A stretch of DNA of 64,000 bases from Paenibacillus montaniterrae (GTDB lineage: Bacteria; Bacillota; Bacilli; Paenibacillales; Paenibacillaceae), in contig NZ_BOSE01000007.1 of assembly GCF_018403185.1 (NCBI RefSeq), forward strand, positions 275,101-339,100, read 5' to 3'. Made by a program: the position numbers and the translations under genes. Positions 1-8,709 of the stretch are shown one piece after another (the first letter of the stretch is position 1; each line of letters begins with the position of its first letter). The notes under the pieces are model-generated. The model made no database searches. It saw only the letters and a program-made list of their open reading frames with translations, and had not been told where the DNA came from.

Positions 1-855
1 CTGTCCAAATTGGATACCAGATAAAAGTTCCAAGCCAGGATCTGTATCGCTATCATTTCGTACCAAGCCGCGATAAGCTACGCAGTAATAGTAGCCGCTT
101 TTTAAAGTAAATTGCTGCATATAGCTGTTATTGCCTATCGTTATCGGATTCACCCAGTTAATCTTATCTCCAAAGTTATACTGTGGACTAAGTGGAATGA
201 GCGTATGATCAGAGCCTTGCGCAGCTTTTACTGGATCGACTAATATGGCATACGATCCGGAAAGATATATCATACCTGATGAGCCTGTAAGTCCTTGCGG
301 GCCCGTCGGCCCGGCTATTCCAGAAGGCCCTGTGCTTCCCATTGCCCCACTAATGCCCGTTGGACCCGGGGAACCACTAGGACCCGTCGAACCAGGGGAT
401 CCCATTGGTCCGGTTGATCCAGTACTCCCTGTTCCTCCCTGTCCAGCCGGTCCCATCGGCCCCGTATCGCCCGACCTCCCCTTTAAACCTGTAGGACCAC
501 TCGGGCCGGTTGGGCCCGTTGCCCCTACAATGCCTTTAGCTCCAGTTGCTCCTGTCGGGCCAATCTCACCAGTTGGTCCCATTGGGCCGGTTGAACCGAC
601 CGCTCCTGTAAATCCAAGCTGACCTGTCGGACCTGTTAGACCGACTAAGCCTGTAGCCCCTTGGCTGCCTGTTGGGCCTGTCAAGCCTGTCGGGCCTGTG
701 TTACCGTGAAAGCCAGTTGGACCTATCGGGCCTGTTGGACCTGTTGGACCTGCCGGGCCTGTTGGGCCGATAGCATCGTCAGCACCTGAGGAGCTTGTCG
801 GGCCGATTGGATCTTGCGGAAATTCGCGGTTTGTCAGTTTTTTTCTCTCAGACAT
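1..855 (-). CDS. Collagen-like spore-surface protein (3' end cut by window edge)
   Basis: The reading frame is open from an ATG at 855 to the window edge, 285 codons. The start has an AAAGGAGG site about 8 nt upstream. Residues ~16-198 are Gly-X-Y triplets dominated by GPTGPT, the signature of bacterial collagen-like (BclA-type) filaments on spores. From ~residue 200 it enters the non-collagen domain shared with the next four genes (GDKINWVNPI, YYCVAYRGLVR, DPGLE), which in BclA-like proteins forms a trimeric jelly-roll tip. About 50-60 C-terminal residues lie outside the window. It follows the next gene by 49 nt, so the two are probably co-transcribed. The spore-surface role is inferred from the family; no anchoring motif was verified. 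Confidence 0.88.
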   Translation of the reverse strand, partial: MSERKKLTNREFPQDPIGPTSSSGADDAIGPTGPAGPTGPTGPIGPTGFHGNTGPTGLTGPTGSQGATGLVGLTGPTGQLGFTGAVGSTGPMGPTGEIGPTGATGAKGIVGATGPTGPSGPTGLKGRSGDTGPMGPAGQGGTGSTGSTGPMGSPGSTGPSGSPGPTGISGAMGSTGPSGIAGPTGPQGLTGSSGMIYLSGSYAILVDPVKAAQGSDHTLIPLSPQYNFGDKINWVNPITIGNNSYMQQFTLKSGYYYCVAYRGLVRNDSDTDPGLELLSGIQFGQ

Positions 856-904
856 AGCTGTATCCTCCTTTCAAGTAGTTAAAGCTGATGCAGACGTCTT
901 ATTC

Positions 905-1990
905 TTATATTTTCCCAGGAAAAAGATTTTGCCTCATGCCGTTCATCGGATGCTTGACCAGTGACTCGTCTCCGACAACATATATCGATACTGTCGCAAT
1001 ATCCAGAGAAGTATGAACGTTCAAACCGTGCGAGGTTGCTGCGGTACCACCATATGACAAGCATAGAGAAAACTTGATGCTATCATCGTCTGAAAATACA
1101 ATGATAGAATTGCTCAGCAGCACCGGTTTTCCAGAAATGGCAGGAGTGGCAATCTGACTGTCTGGCAAAAATTCTGTATCATTTTGTACAATTTCAATGC
1201 CAGGATCTACATTCGTATAACTGCGGACCAAAGCTCGATAAGAAATATAATAGAAGTAACCACCCTTTAGTTGGAAATATTTATAATAATGATTATTTCC
1301 TACAGTAATCGGATCCGTCCACGTTACATAATCTCCAAATCCGTACATCGAAACTAGTGGGATTGGCGTATGATCCATAGTAGTTGGAGGGTTAGCTGGA
1401 TACGAATCGATTAACATAGCATAGTCTGCTGCAGTAGTAAGAAGACCTGGTGCGCCTGTTTGTCCAGGCGAGCCTGTTGGACCCGTCAAACCTGGCAGGC
1501 CAGTTGGACCTGGTGCGCCTGTTGCTCCTGTTGCTCCTGCTGCGCCAGTTGGACCCGTTGCTCCGGGCAACCCTGTTGGTCCTGTCGGACCTGGACTTCC
1601 TGTTGCTCCTGTTCCTGACGGTCCTGTCGGACCTGTCGGACCGCTCTCTCCATTTTCTCCAGGATTACCAGTCATGCCTTGCGGGCCAGTCGGCCCGGTA
1701 TCTCCTATGCTTCCTGTTGGGCCTGTCGGACCAGAACGCCCTTGCTGACCTGTAGGACCTGTTGCTCCCGTTGCCCCCTCATGCCCTGGTGATCCTGTCG
1801 GTCCCATTGGACCTGTAGGACCTTGCGGACCTGTATCGCCTGTTGCTCCTGTTGCTCCTGTGCTTCCTAGTTGACCGTTCTCTCCTTGCGGACCACGAAC
1901 TCCAGCATGTCCGGTCGGCCCCGTCGGACCGGTCGGGCCAGTCGGACCGCCATCCTGTTGGGCTAGTAAACCCCCGTCTTCAATAGTCAT
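905..1990 (-). CDS. Collagen-like spore-surface protein
   Basis: This 361-residue protein has a short N-terminus (MTIEDGGLLAQQDGG), a GPTG collagen-like region to ~residue 185 and a ~175-residue C-terminal domain homologous to its neighbours (FGDYVTWTDPITV, YYISYRALVR, DPGIEI, KPVLLSNSIIV). I chose ATG 1990 over GTG 1996 because the N-terminus then aligns with the paralogue ending at 3193 (MSTEDQDLQVQQDAG). An AAAGGAG site lies 10 nt upstream. It is the probable first gene of a two-gene unit with the partial gene at 1-855. A conserved non-coding block at 2071-2145 lies upstream and may hold its promoter. Confidence 0.88.
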   Translation of the reverse strand: MTIEDGGLLAQQDGGPTGPTGPTGPTGHAGVRGPQGENGQLGSTGATGATGDTGPQGPTGPMGPTGSPGHEGATGATGPTGQQGRSGPTGPTGSIGDTGPTGPQGMTGNPGENGESGPTGPTGPSGTGATGSPGPTGPTGLPGATGPTGAAGATGATGAPGPTGLPGLTGPTGSPGQTGAPGLLTTAADYAMLIDSYPANPPTTMDHTPIPLVSMYGFGDYVTWTDPITVGNNHYYKYFQLKGGYFYYISYRALVRSYTNVDPGIEIVQNDTEFLPDSQIATPAISGKPVLLSNSIIVFSDDDSIKFSLCLSYGGTAATSHGLNVHTSLDIATVSIYVVGDESLVKHPMNGMRQNLFPGKI

Positions 1991-2070
1991 ATACACCGTA
2001 CTCCTTTACTTGAATTGGCTCTCGGTTCTCACCAAGGCGGATGAAGCCACAATGTCTGTGCCAGTCATAG

Positions 2071-2145
2071 AATGTTACACTTTATCGATATGTGTAGTAC
2101 GTAGATTATGTGTGAGGAATGGCACCTCTGAACTATAAATATGCG
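2071..2145 (-). promoter_or_regulatory. Conserved upstream block, copy 1 (putative sporulation promoter)
   Basis: This block shares long matches with 3387-3465 upstream of the next paralogue. Both contain TTTATCGATATG, a GTGTG stretch and CACCTCT followed by an ATAAAT-TGCG segment, although the surrounding sequence differs. Conservation in non-coding DNA before two paralogous genes points to a shared promoter or operator. A mother-cell sigma factor is a reasonable guess but was not demonstrated. Confidence 0.5.
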
Positions 2146-2203
2146 CAAAAATCCACCTAAATGCCCGCTTCATAAGCCAGCACCTTTTCAAAAGCATTAA
2201 AAG

Positions 2204-2223
2204 AGGGGAGTATGTACTCCCCC
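2204..2223 (-). terminator. Rho-independent terminator of the 2249-3193 gene
   Basis: Read on the minus strand, GGGGAGTA and TACTCCCC arms enclose a 2-nt loop, followed by TCTTTTAA. It lies about 25 nt after the stop codon of the gene above it. Confidence 0.7.
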
Positions 2224-2248
2224 AAGGAAAAATTATGAAGATACCTGA

Positions 2249-3193
2249 TTATGCGCTGCCGAGAACAACTATTGTAATTGAAGCAGGGTCTAGTGGAGTG
2301 CGAGAGCCCAAGCCTTGTGAAGATGCTGTTGTTCCAGTATATGACATGGCCAATGCATACTTGTCATTATCATTTGATGATTGTATAACAATTGTATTGT
2401 TCAATAGTACTGGTTTGCCGGCAACGGCAGGAGATGAAATCTGGCTATCAAACAGTGGACTATCGTTTTGTGTGATTTCTATGCCAGGATCCGTGCTATC
2501 ATTGCGTACCAAGGCACGGTAGAAAATAGAGTAGTAATACCCGCTTTTTAACTGGAAATATTTGTAGTACGTATTACTTTCAACTGTAATCGAATCCGTC
2601 CACGTTACGAAATCACCCAGATTATTCTGAGTGACAAGCGGGATAGGTGTACTATCTTCGGTAGTAGATTGTCCTGGATACGGATTTATTAAAATGGCAT
2701 ATTCCATGCCAGAAGTAGAGCCGCTCGACGATCCAGTCGGACCTGCCGGACCTGTTGGACCGGATGAGCCAGTTGCTCCGGTTGGGCCGGGTGAGCCAGT
2801 TGCTCCGGTTGGGCCGGGTGAGCCAGTTGCTCCGGTTGGACCGGGTGAGCCAGTTGCTCCGGTTGGGCCGGGCGAGCCAGTTGCTCCGGTTGGGCCGGGT
2901 GAGCCAGTTGCTCCGGTTGAGCCGGGTGAGCCAGTTGCTCCGGTTGGGCCGGGTGAGCCAGTTGCTCCGGTTGGGCCGGTTGCTCCCCTATCTCCTGTTC
3001 CCCCACCCCCTGCCGGGCCGGTTGGACCAGTTGCGCCTGTTGCTCCCCTCCCTGATGGACCGGTTGGACCGGTCGGGCCGTTATTTCCATTTCCTCCCTG
3101 CAAGCCAGTAAACCCTCTCGGACCTGTTGGCCCTGTGGGACCTGTCGGGCCGGCATCCTGCTGTACCTGTAGATCTTGATCTTCTGTTGACAT
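2249..3193 (-). CDS. Collagen-like spore-surface protein with 27-bp tandem repeats
   Basis: This 314-residue protein starts at ATG 3193 (AAAGGAG 9 nt upstream). A longer GTG-start frame reaching 3253 runs through the ribosome binding site and is rejected. Residues ~15-178 are collagen-like. The part encoded at ~2765-2975 is eight near-identical copies of a 9-residue unit (GSPGPTGAT), so length variation between strains is likely. The C-terminal ~135 residues match the paralogues (FVTWTDSITV, YYSIFYRALVR, DPGIEI, KPVLLNNTIVI). It is a single-gene transcription unit, bounded by a terminator and its own conserved upstream block. Confidence 0.9.
   Translation of the reverse strand: MSTEDQDLQVQQDAGPTGPTGPTGPRGFTGLQGGNGNNGPTGPTGPSGRGATGATGPTGPAGGGGTGDRGATGPTGATGSPGPTGATGSPGSTGATGSPGPTGATGSPGPTGATGSPGPTGATGSPGPTGATGSPGPTGATGSSGPTGPAGPTGSSSGSTSGMEYAILINPYPGQSTTEDSTPIPLVTQNNLGDFVTWTDSITVESNTYYKYFQLKSGYYYSIFYRALVRNDSTDPGIEITQNDSPLFDSQISSPAVAGKPVLLNNTIVIQSSNDNDKYALAMSYTGTTASSQGLGSRTPLDPASITIVVLGSA
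2765..2975 (-). repeat. 27-bp tandem repeat inside collagen-like gene
   Basis: On the plus strand the unit is ggttgggccgggtgagcc plus 9 nt, repeated about eight times with one or two changes per copy. It encodes GSPGPTGAT. Such arrays expand and contract by slippage. Confidence 0.85.
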
Positions 3194-3386
3194 AACATCA
3201 AACTCCTTTACAAAATTTACTCTTTGATTTTGCCGAGGCGAATAAACTACCATTTGTCTGCTCCGATCCTAATGCACTCCATTGTGTATGATGAACTTGT
3301 CCTGTTGAAACGCAATGCGGCATGCGGAGCACATCACCTCCGTAGAAACTCTCGATTAATAGAGCCTCTCAGTGCTTTGTTAATAA

Positions 3387-3465
3387 TATGTTACTCTTTA
3401 TCGATATGAGCGTTAGGGGGATTGTGTGTGGGGGAAAAGCACCTCTCAGCCATAAATGTGCGAAT
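3387..3465 (-). promoter_or_regulatory. Conserved upstream block, copy 2 (putative sporulation promoter)
   Basis: This is the counterpart of the block at 2071-2145, with the same TTTATCGATATG and CACCTCT elements in the same order and spacing. It lies ~200 bp upstream of the gene starting at 3193. The rest of the 3194-3532 gap holds no convincing gene. Confidence 0.5.
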
Positions 3466-3499
3466 TCTCTGGCTATACTTGTCAAGCCAAGGAATACAA

Positions 3500-3526
3500 A
3501 GACCATTCCCCTGCAGGAGAATGGTC
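3500..3526 (-). terminator. Terminator after collagen-like gene 3533-4762
   Basis: The minus strand reads GACCATTCTCC / GGGGAATGGTC around a short loop, then TTTGT, just downstream of the TGA/TAA region of the gene ending at 3533. Confidence 0.65.
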
Positions 3527-3532
3527 GATTGA

Positions 3533-4762
3533 TCAATACTTCTGAATGACTGGACCCAACTGAGATTCCTTGTAGAAATCTGATTGTGGATCTTTGCCAA
3601 TTACAAATATTACAATTGAGGCAGGATCCAGATTGCCTACTCCTTGCAAGCCTTGTGTTGTAGCTGAGATCCCTCCTCTTATGAGCGCTAATGAATATAG
3701 CGTATCATCACTATATGAATTGATGATGATAGCGTTATGCAACAGCACCGGTCTGTAAGGCTTGCCAGAGCTCGCGACCTGACTGTCAATAATTGGGAGA
3801 TTCTGCTGATCGCTGTTCAAAATTTCTATACCAGGATCTGCATTTACATTCACGCCATTTTGAGACAAATAGTCGTTTCGCACCATGGCTTTATAGGCTA
3901 CACAATAATAATATCCGCTCTTTAATTTGAAGTGCTGGCGATAATCTGGGTTTCCATTAATCGTTGTTGGATTTACCCAAGTTATCTTATCGCCGAAAGT
4001 AAAGTATGGAAGAAGTGGAATTATCGTATGATCTGAACCTAAGTCAGCTGATACCGTTCCCGTTAAATACGCATAAGTTCCAGACAAATGATAAAGCCCC
4101 GAAACACCGACAATCCCTTGCTGTCCAGCTGGGCCAACACTTCCTTGAGGACCTGTACTTCCCGTATCTCCACTGCTTCCCGTAGCTCCCGCATAGCCAG
4201 TGGGACCAAGCAAGCCGTTTTCTCCAGTAGGGCCAGGCAAGCCGGTGCTACCTGTAACTCCATGCCCAGCCGGACCGGTTGCCCCTGTGGTACCCGCACG
4301 TCCAGATAAACCTATCGGGCCGGTCGGACCAGTCGGGCCAGTTATACCTGTACCCCCTTTGAGGCCCATTGGTCCTGTGGAGCCAGCCGGACCCGATGGA
4401 CCTGTTGGACCAACTGTACCGGTCAGACCTGCAAATCCAGTTGGTCCGGTTGAACCCGTTGGACCGGTCGAGCCGATAGCACCTTTTGGACCGATCGGGC
4501 CGGTACTCCCAGGACTCCCATGTCGACCAGTCAAGCCAACTGTACCTTGGGGCCCCTTAGGACCCGTCGGGCCGGTCGGACCCGTTGGACCGGTCTGACC
4601 AGTAGTCGCAGCTGCAGGACCTTGTTGTCCCGTCAACCCTGTTGCACCCGTTGGACCAGTTGGACCGGTGATACCAGTCGGGCCGCTAGCTCCTGGAGGC
4701 CCCGTTGGACCAGTTGGGCCTTCCGGAAACTCAGAATCCGTCAGTCCTTTTATATCAGACAT
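3533..4762 (-). CDS. Collagen-like spore-surface protein
   Basis: This 409-residue paralogue starts at ATG 4762 with a perfect AAAGGAGG 7 nt upstream. The TTG start giving six more residues overlaps that site and is rejected. The N-terminus MSDIKGLTDSEFPEG leads into ~215 residues of GPTG-rich collagen-like sequence. A ~185-residue C-terminal domain follows (FGDKITWVNPTTI, YYCVAYKAMVR, DPGIEIL, YRPVLLHNAIII). It lies 46 nt downstream of the next gene and shares its MSDI start, so the two probably form one operon and arose by duplication. Confidence 0.9.
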   Translation of the reverse strand: MSDIKGLTDSEFPEGPTGPTGPPGASGPTGITGPTGPTGATGLTGQQGPAAATTGQTGPTGPTGPTGPKGPQGTVGLTGRHGSPGSTGPIGPKGAIGSTGPTGSTGPTGFAGLTGTVGPTGPSGPAGSTGPMGLKGGTGITGPTGPTGPIGLSGRAGTTGATGPAGHGVTGSTGLPGPTGENGLLGPTGYAGATGSSGDTGSTGPQGSVGPAGQQGIVGVSGLYHLSGTYAYLTGTVSADLGSDHTIIPLLPYFTFGDKITWVNPTTINGNPDYRQHFKLKSGYYYCVAYKAMVRNDYLSQNGVNVNADPGIEILNSDQQNLPIIDSQVASSGKPYRPVLLHNAIIINSYSDDTLYSLALIRGGISATTQGLQGVGNLDPASIVIFVIGKDPQSDFYKESQLGPVIQKY

Positions 4763-4808
4763 ATTTTTTCCTCCTTTCAAGAAGTGAAGACTAATGCAGC
4801 GACTATAC

Positions 4809-5981
4809 TTACTTCCTCCACGGAATGAGATTCTGCCTCATTGCAGCTAGCTCGTCTTGATTTAGCTGCTCACTGCCGACAACATAAATGGATATTGATG
4901 CAGCATCCAATGCCTGGGAAAGATGCAAGCCGTTTGATGTTGCCGTTGTATTAGGTGATGTTAAAGCCAGTCCGTATGCATCACTATCATTATCTGAATA
5001 AATGATGATGGAATTGCTCAACAGCACTGGTCTGCCAGGATCAGCAGAAGAGGCAACCTGACTGTCAGGCATATAGCCTCCATCAAGACTTGACTGCAAT
5101 ATTTCAATACCTGGATCATTACTATTTTCGTCATCTTTTACGACCAAAGCACGATAGGAAACAAAGTAGTAATATCCACTCTTTAATTGGAAATTCTGAT
5201 AATACTGATTTTGATCAACTGTAATTGGATTAGTCCAGGTCACAAAGCCCCCGACGTTAAATTGTGAACTAAGCGGAATCGCCGTGTGAGGGTATTGACC
5301 AGCTGAAAACGAGGAGATAAAAATTGCATAATCTGCCGCTGTAGTAAGAATGCCTGGCGATCCGGTTGGACCCTGTGCTCCTGTCGGACCAGTAACCCCC
5401 TGCAGGCCTGTCGGTCCGGTTCCCCCTGTATCCCCCTTGGCTCCTGAAGGACCGGTTGGACCCGTTGCCCCAGGCAGTCCGGACGGCCCCGTTGGGCCGT
5501 TACTTCCTGTAGCTCCTATTCCGGTTGGACCCGTTGGGCCTTGAGGACCCGAATCTCCATTTTGTCCTGGGAGACCTGATGGACCTTGAGGACCTGTTGG
5601 ACCACTATTCCCCTGGCTTCCTGTCGGACCTTGAGGGCCTGTCGGACCAGTCAAACCAGCTGGACCAGTATCCCCTGGAGGCCCTTGCAATCCTTGAGGG
5701 CCTCTTAGTCCCCCTGGTCCTGTCGGCCCTGTGTCTCCTGTGTCCCCTATCGCACCTGTAGGCCCTGTGTCTCCATTTAAACCATCATGCCCCTGTTCAC
5801 CTCTACTTCCTTGTTCTCCTGTTGGGCCAGTCGGGCCGACAGCTCCCGTCGGCCCACCTGCACTCCCTGTCGGACCGGTTGGGCCATTCGGGCCGGTTGG
5901 GCCAGTTGGGCCAGTTGGGCCGGTTGGGCCTGTATCTTGTTCGGGATCCGTCAGACTGAACGGATTATTAATATCAGACAT
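4809..5981 (-). CDS. Collagen-like spore-surface protein
   Basis: This 390-residue paralogue starts at ATG 5981 (GGAGG 7 nt upstream, MSDINNPFSLTDPEQD). The collagen-like region covers ~residues 17-220. The C-terminal domain has the family landmarks FVTWTNPITV, YYFVSYRALVV, DPGIEIL, GRPVLLSNSIIIYS and a final MRQNL(I/F)PW-like tail also seen in the 905-1990 gene. It is first in the inferred operon with the 3533-4762 gene and divergent from the plus-strand collagen-like gene at 6292. Confidence 0.9.
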   Translation of the reverse strand: MSDINNPFSLTDPEQDTGPTGPTGPTGPTGPNGPTGPTGSAGGPTGAVGPTGPTGEQGSRGEQGHDGLNGDTGPTGAIGDTGDTGPTGPGGLRGPQGLQGPPGDTGPAGLTGPTGPQGPTGSQGNSGPTGPQGPSGLPGQNGDSGPQGPTGPTGIGATGSNGPTGPSGLPGATGPTGPSGAKGDTGGTGPTGLQGVTGPTGAQGPTGSPGILTTAADYAIFISSFSAGQYPHTAIPLSSQFNVGGFVTWTNPITVDQNQYYQNFQLKSGYYYFVSYRALVVKDDENSNDPGIEILQSSLDGGYMPDSQVASSADPGRPVLLSNSIIIYSDNDSDAYGLALTSPNTTATSNGLHLSQALDAASISIYVVGSEQLNQDELAAMRQNLIPWRK

Positions 5982-6185
5982 ATACAATCCTCCAATCATA
6001 TTGATTTATTTTTCTTTCCTGCTCTTGGTATTGCTGCCTGATCCTCTGCTGCCTCCATTCCGTTTTATGTTATTGAAAAAAGGGTGACCCAAGACGATTA
6101 GCTCATACCCTAGATCAGCATATTACTCTAACTATTTGTCTCATTCCGATTATTTTTTGGTTTAGAGACAGACCGGTTTAAATGT

Positions 6186-6229
6186 CAGAAGCACAAATGG
6201 GCAGAAGCACAAATGGGCAGAAGCACAAG
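6186..6229. repeat. Three direct 16-bp repeats in divergent intergenic region
   Basis: The unit cagaagcacaaatggg occurs twice exactly, then a third time as its first 11 bases, head to tail. It lies in the ~310-bp gap between the divergent genes starting at 5981 and 6292. It could bind a regulator or be simple slippage; nothing else gene-like is visible in this gap. Confidence 0.75.
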
Positions 6230-6291
6230 AAAAAACGGGCTAATCATCATAGGCTATCTATACAGTGGTTGTAAACGGGAGGATGGTGAAG

Positions 6292-8388
6292 TTGAAAAAG
6301 AGGGATTTCAAGCGAGCTTCTTCACGAAAGAGAACTAACAATAAAAGATTAAATATTATATGCTGTCTAGCCTCTCCGTATAAGCATGCACGCTGCAAAT
6401 CTGCGTGCAGCACAAGGCTCCGATGTCCGTTCAAATCTCCTATTATCAGATTACGAAAAGGCGCACATAGAAAAAAATATGTGGATAGCAATAAATGTAA
6501 CCATCCCAATAAGAATAAAGCTGTGCATGCTTCACAAAGCATAATTACATTAGCAGGACCACGGGGACCAAGAGGTGCAAGAGGATTAAGAGGTACAAGA
6601 GGATTAAGAGGTACAAGAGGATTAAGAGGCGCGAGAGGGCCAAGAGGAGCAAGGGGACTCAAGGGGGATAGGGGACCGATCGGGCCGATGGGACCTGAAG
6701 GCAGCAGTGGACCAACCGGGCCGATGGGACTTGTTGGACCAACAGGCCCTTCTGGGGTGACTGGCGATGTTGGGCCTATCGGGCCTACCGGAACGACTGG
6801 ACCTACTGGGGCAACGGGCAATGTCGGGCCTACTGGACCAATCGGACTTACTGGCGCTACGGGCGTGACAGGCGATGTTGGAGCTACAGGGCCGGTCGGG
6901 CCTACTGGTGCTACCGGCGCTACCGGCGCTACGGGACCCACTGGACCTGTTGGACCGACGGGTGTTACCGGCGCTACCGGCGCTACGGGACCCACTGGAC
7001 CTGTTGGGCCGACTGGTGCTACCGGCGCTACGGGACCCACTGGACCCACTGGACCTGTTGGGCCGACTGGTGCTACCGGCGCTACGGGACCCACTGGACC
7101 CACTGGACCTGTTGGACCGACTGGTGCTACCGGCGCTACGGGACCCACTGGACCTGTTGGGCCGACTGGTGCTACCGGTGCTACGGGCGCTACGGGACCC
7201 ACTGGACCTGTTGGACCGACTGGTGCTACCGGCGCTACGGGACCCACTGGACCTGTTGGGCCGACGGGTGCTACCGGCGCTACCGGCGCTACGGGACCCA
7301 CTGGACCTGTTGGGCCGACCGGTGCTACAGGCGCTACAGGCGCTACGGGACCCACTGGACCTGTTGGGCCGACTGGTGCTACAGGCGCTACAGGCGCTAC
7401 GGGACCCACTGGACCTGTTGGGCCGACCGGTGCTACCGGCGCTACCGGCGCTACGGGACCCACTGGACCTGTTGGGCCGACCGGTGCTACCGGTGCTACA
7501 GGCGCTACGGGACCCACTGGACCTGTTGGGCCGACGGGTGCTACAGGCGCTACCGGCGCTACGGGACCCACTGGACCTGTTGGGCCGACCGGTGCTACCG
7601 GCGCTACGGGACCCACTGGACCCACTGGACCTGTTGGGCCGACTGGTGCTACAGGCGCTACAGGCGCTACGGGACCCACTGGACCTGTTGGGCCGACTGG
7701 TGCTACAGGCGCTACAGGCGCTACGGGACCCACTGGACCTGTTGGACCGACTGGTGCTACCGGTGCTACGGGGGCTACGGGACCCACTGGACTTGTTGGA
7801 CCGACTGGTGCTACCGGCGCTACCGGCGCTACGGGACCCACTGGACCACAGATGCTGCCATTTGCCTCATTACACTCAACTAAATCTGATGAAGAAATAC
7901 AACATAACGAAAAATTCACTATGACTTATATTTCATTCCAGACAGGTGATATCATCGAGTTGCTAAATGGGGGAACAGACTTCTTAATAAAATATCCCGG
8001 TGTGTACCATACTACGATGAATATGAATATTTCCTGGTTTAACGAGCCAGAAAATTATGATATGCTGGCAGTTGGCGTTTTCGATAATGACTTACCTACT
8101 GTTATGATCGGATTAAATGTGTATATTCCTCCAGGTGAATCAGTACAATACCATATCCCAAGTACCCATGTGACCGGAATTGGCCGTCTGCACGCTGACG
8201 GTACGAAAACATTTAGTATACAGTTTTTGAATGCAACGGGCTCTGCCCAGACTAACAGTGCCAGACTTATTGGAGCGTCTGGTGATTATGGTGTCAATGC
8301 CAAGGTTAACATGGATATGAATTTGTTATGGGTTCATCCGTATGTGCCATATACTGGCCCTACAGGGGTTACAGGTCCATCGCCATAA
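6292..8388 (+). CDS. Large collagen-like protein with long tandem repeat and jelly-roll-type tail
   Basis: This protein of about 698 residues is read from TTG 6292, which has GGGAGG 9 nt upstream. In-frame GTG 6265 and ATG 6283 have no or overlapping sites. Residues 1-~80 are very basic, with several Cys (CCLAS, CKSACS, RCPF, CNH). Residues ~82-120 are Arg-rich triplets (GPRGARGLRGTRG). Residues ~125-520 are GPTG triplets, mostly ~17 copies of an 18- or 15-residue unit. The last ~175 residues (LPFASLHS, YHTTMNMNISW, NATGSAQ) look like a C1q/TNF-like beta fold and end in a short GPTGVTGP tail. The tail differs from the five minus-strand paralogues. A spore coat or exosporium filament is the likely role. 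Confidence 0.85.
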   Translation: MKKRDFKRASSRKRTNNKRLNIICCLASPYKHARCKSACSTRLRCPFKSPIIRLRKGAHRKKYVDSNKCNHPNKNKAVHASQSIITLAGPRGPRGARGLRGTRGLRGTRGLRGARGPRGARGLKGDRGPIGPMGPEGSSGPTGPMGLVGPTGPSGVTGDVGPIGPTGTTGPTGATGNVGPTGPIGLTGATGVTGDVGATGPVGPTGATGATGATGPTGPVGPTGVTGATGATGPTGPVGPTGATGATGPTGPTGPVGPTGATGATGPTGPTGPVGPTGATGATGPTGPVGPTGATGATGATGPTGPVGPTGATGATGPTGPVGPTGATGATGATGPTGPVGPTGATGATGATGPTGPVGPTGATGATGATGPTGPVGPTGATGATGATGPTGPVGPTGATGATGATGPTGPVGPTGATGATGATGPTGPVGPTGATGATGPTGPTGPVGPTGATGATGATGPTGPVGPTGATGATGATGPTGPVGPTGATGATGATGPTGLVGPTGATGATGATGPTGPQMLPFASLHSTKSDEEIQHNEKFTMTYISFQTGDIIELLNGGTDFLIKYPGVYHTTMNMNISWFNEPENYDMLAVGVFDNDLPTVMIGLNVYIPPGESVQYHIPSTHVTGIGRLHADGTKTFSIQFLNATGSAQTNSARLIGASGDYGVNAKVNMDMNLLWVHPYVPYTGPTGVTGPSP
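6897..7845 (+). repeat. 45/54-bp minisatellite encoding collagen-like units
   Basis: About seventeen head-to-tail copies of a unit encoding GPTGPVGPTGATGATGAT occur, some shortened by one Gly-Ala-Thr or with an extra Gly-Pro-Thr triplet. Many copies are identical at the nucleotide level, so copy number should vary and short-read assembly here may be unreliable. Confidence 0.9.
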
Positions 8389-8416
8389 CCAAAAATATTG
8401 AAGCCAACTATAATTT

Positions 8417-8465
8417 GATTGGGGGATCTTATTATTCTGCTTGCAAGCATAACCATGATCCCCTT
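8417..8465 (+). terminator. Possible terminator after large collagen-like gene
   Basis: Arms GGGGATC and GATCCCC enclose an inner GCTTGC/GCAAGC pair, followed by TTCTTGG. The T-tract is weak, so termination is only probable. The rest of 8389-8709 shows no supportable gene. Confidence 0.4.
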
Positions 8466-8709
8466 CTTGGTTGTTAACTGATTTTTTATTTTTACATTTT
8501 TTTCAATTTATAGAAAATGTATATGAACCCAATCTGTGAAGTATTCCATGTTACTGTTCTTTTGGGTTGTTGGCTGTCCAGCTTTTTCAAATCTCTTTTT
8601 AGACTCATAAAAAAATCCTTCGTTGTAATGACCATGCCAGATCAATCGTTTCATTTAGGCTCGTTGATATGTTCAGTCATATGCTCATTGTCGCATTCAA
8701 TTTGCTAAA

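Noticed and set aside
2765..2975. Regular repeats that could suggest a CRISPR array
   Set aside because: The units are contiguous 27-bp coding repeats without unique spacers.
245..5761. Plus-strand Pro/Gly/Val-rich or Leu-rich frames inside the minus-strand collagen-like genes
   Set aside because: They are complement or shifted readings of Gly-Pro-Thr codons; no ribosome binding sites or independent domains.
6258..7919. 553-codon minus-strand frame opposite the large collagen-like gene (GPV/APV repeats)
   Set aside because: It is the mirror of the GPTG/GATG codon repeats on the plus strand and has no family match. The plus frame has a proper start, head and tail domains.
8517..8708. 63-codon plus-strand frame
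   Set aside because: No ribosome binding site, no family resemblance, amino acid composition of non-coding DNA.
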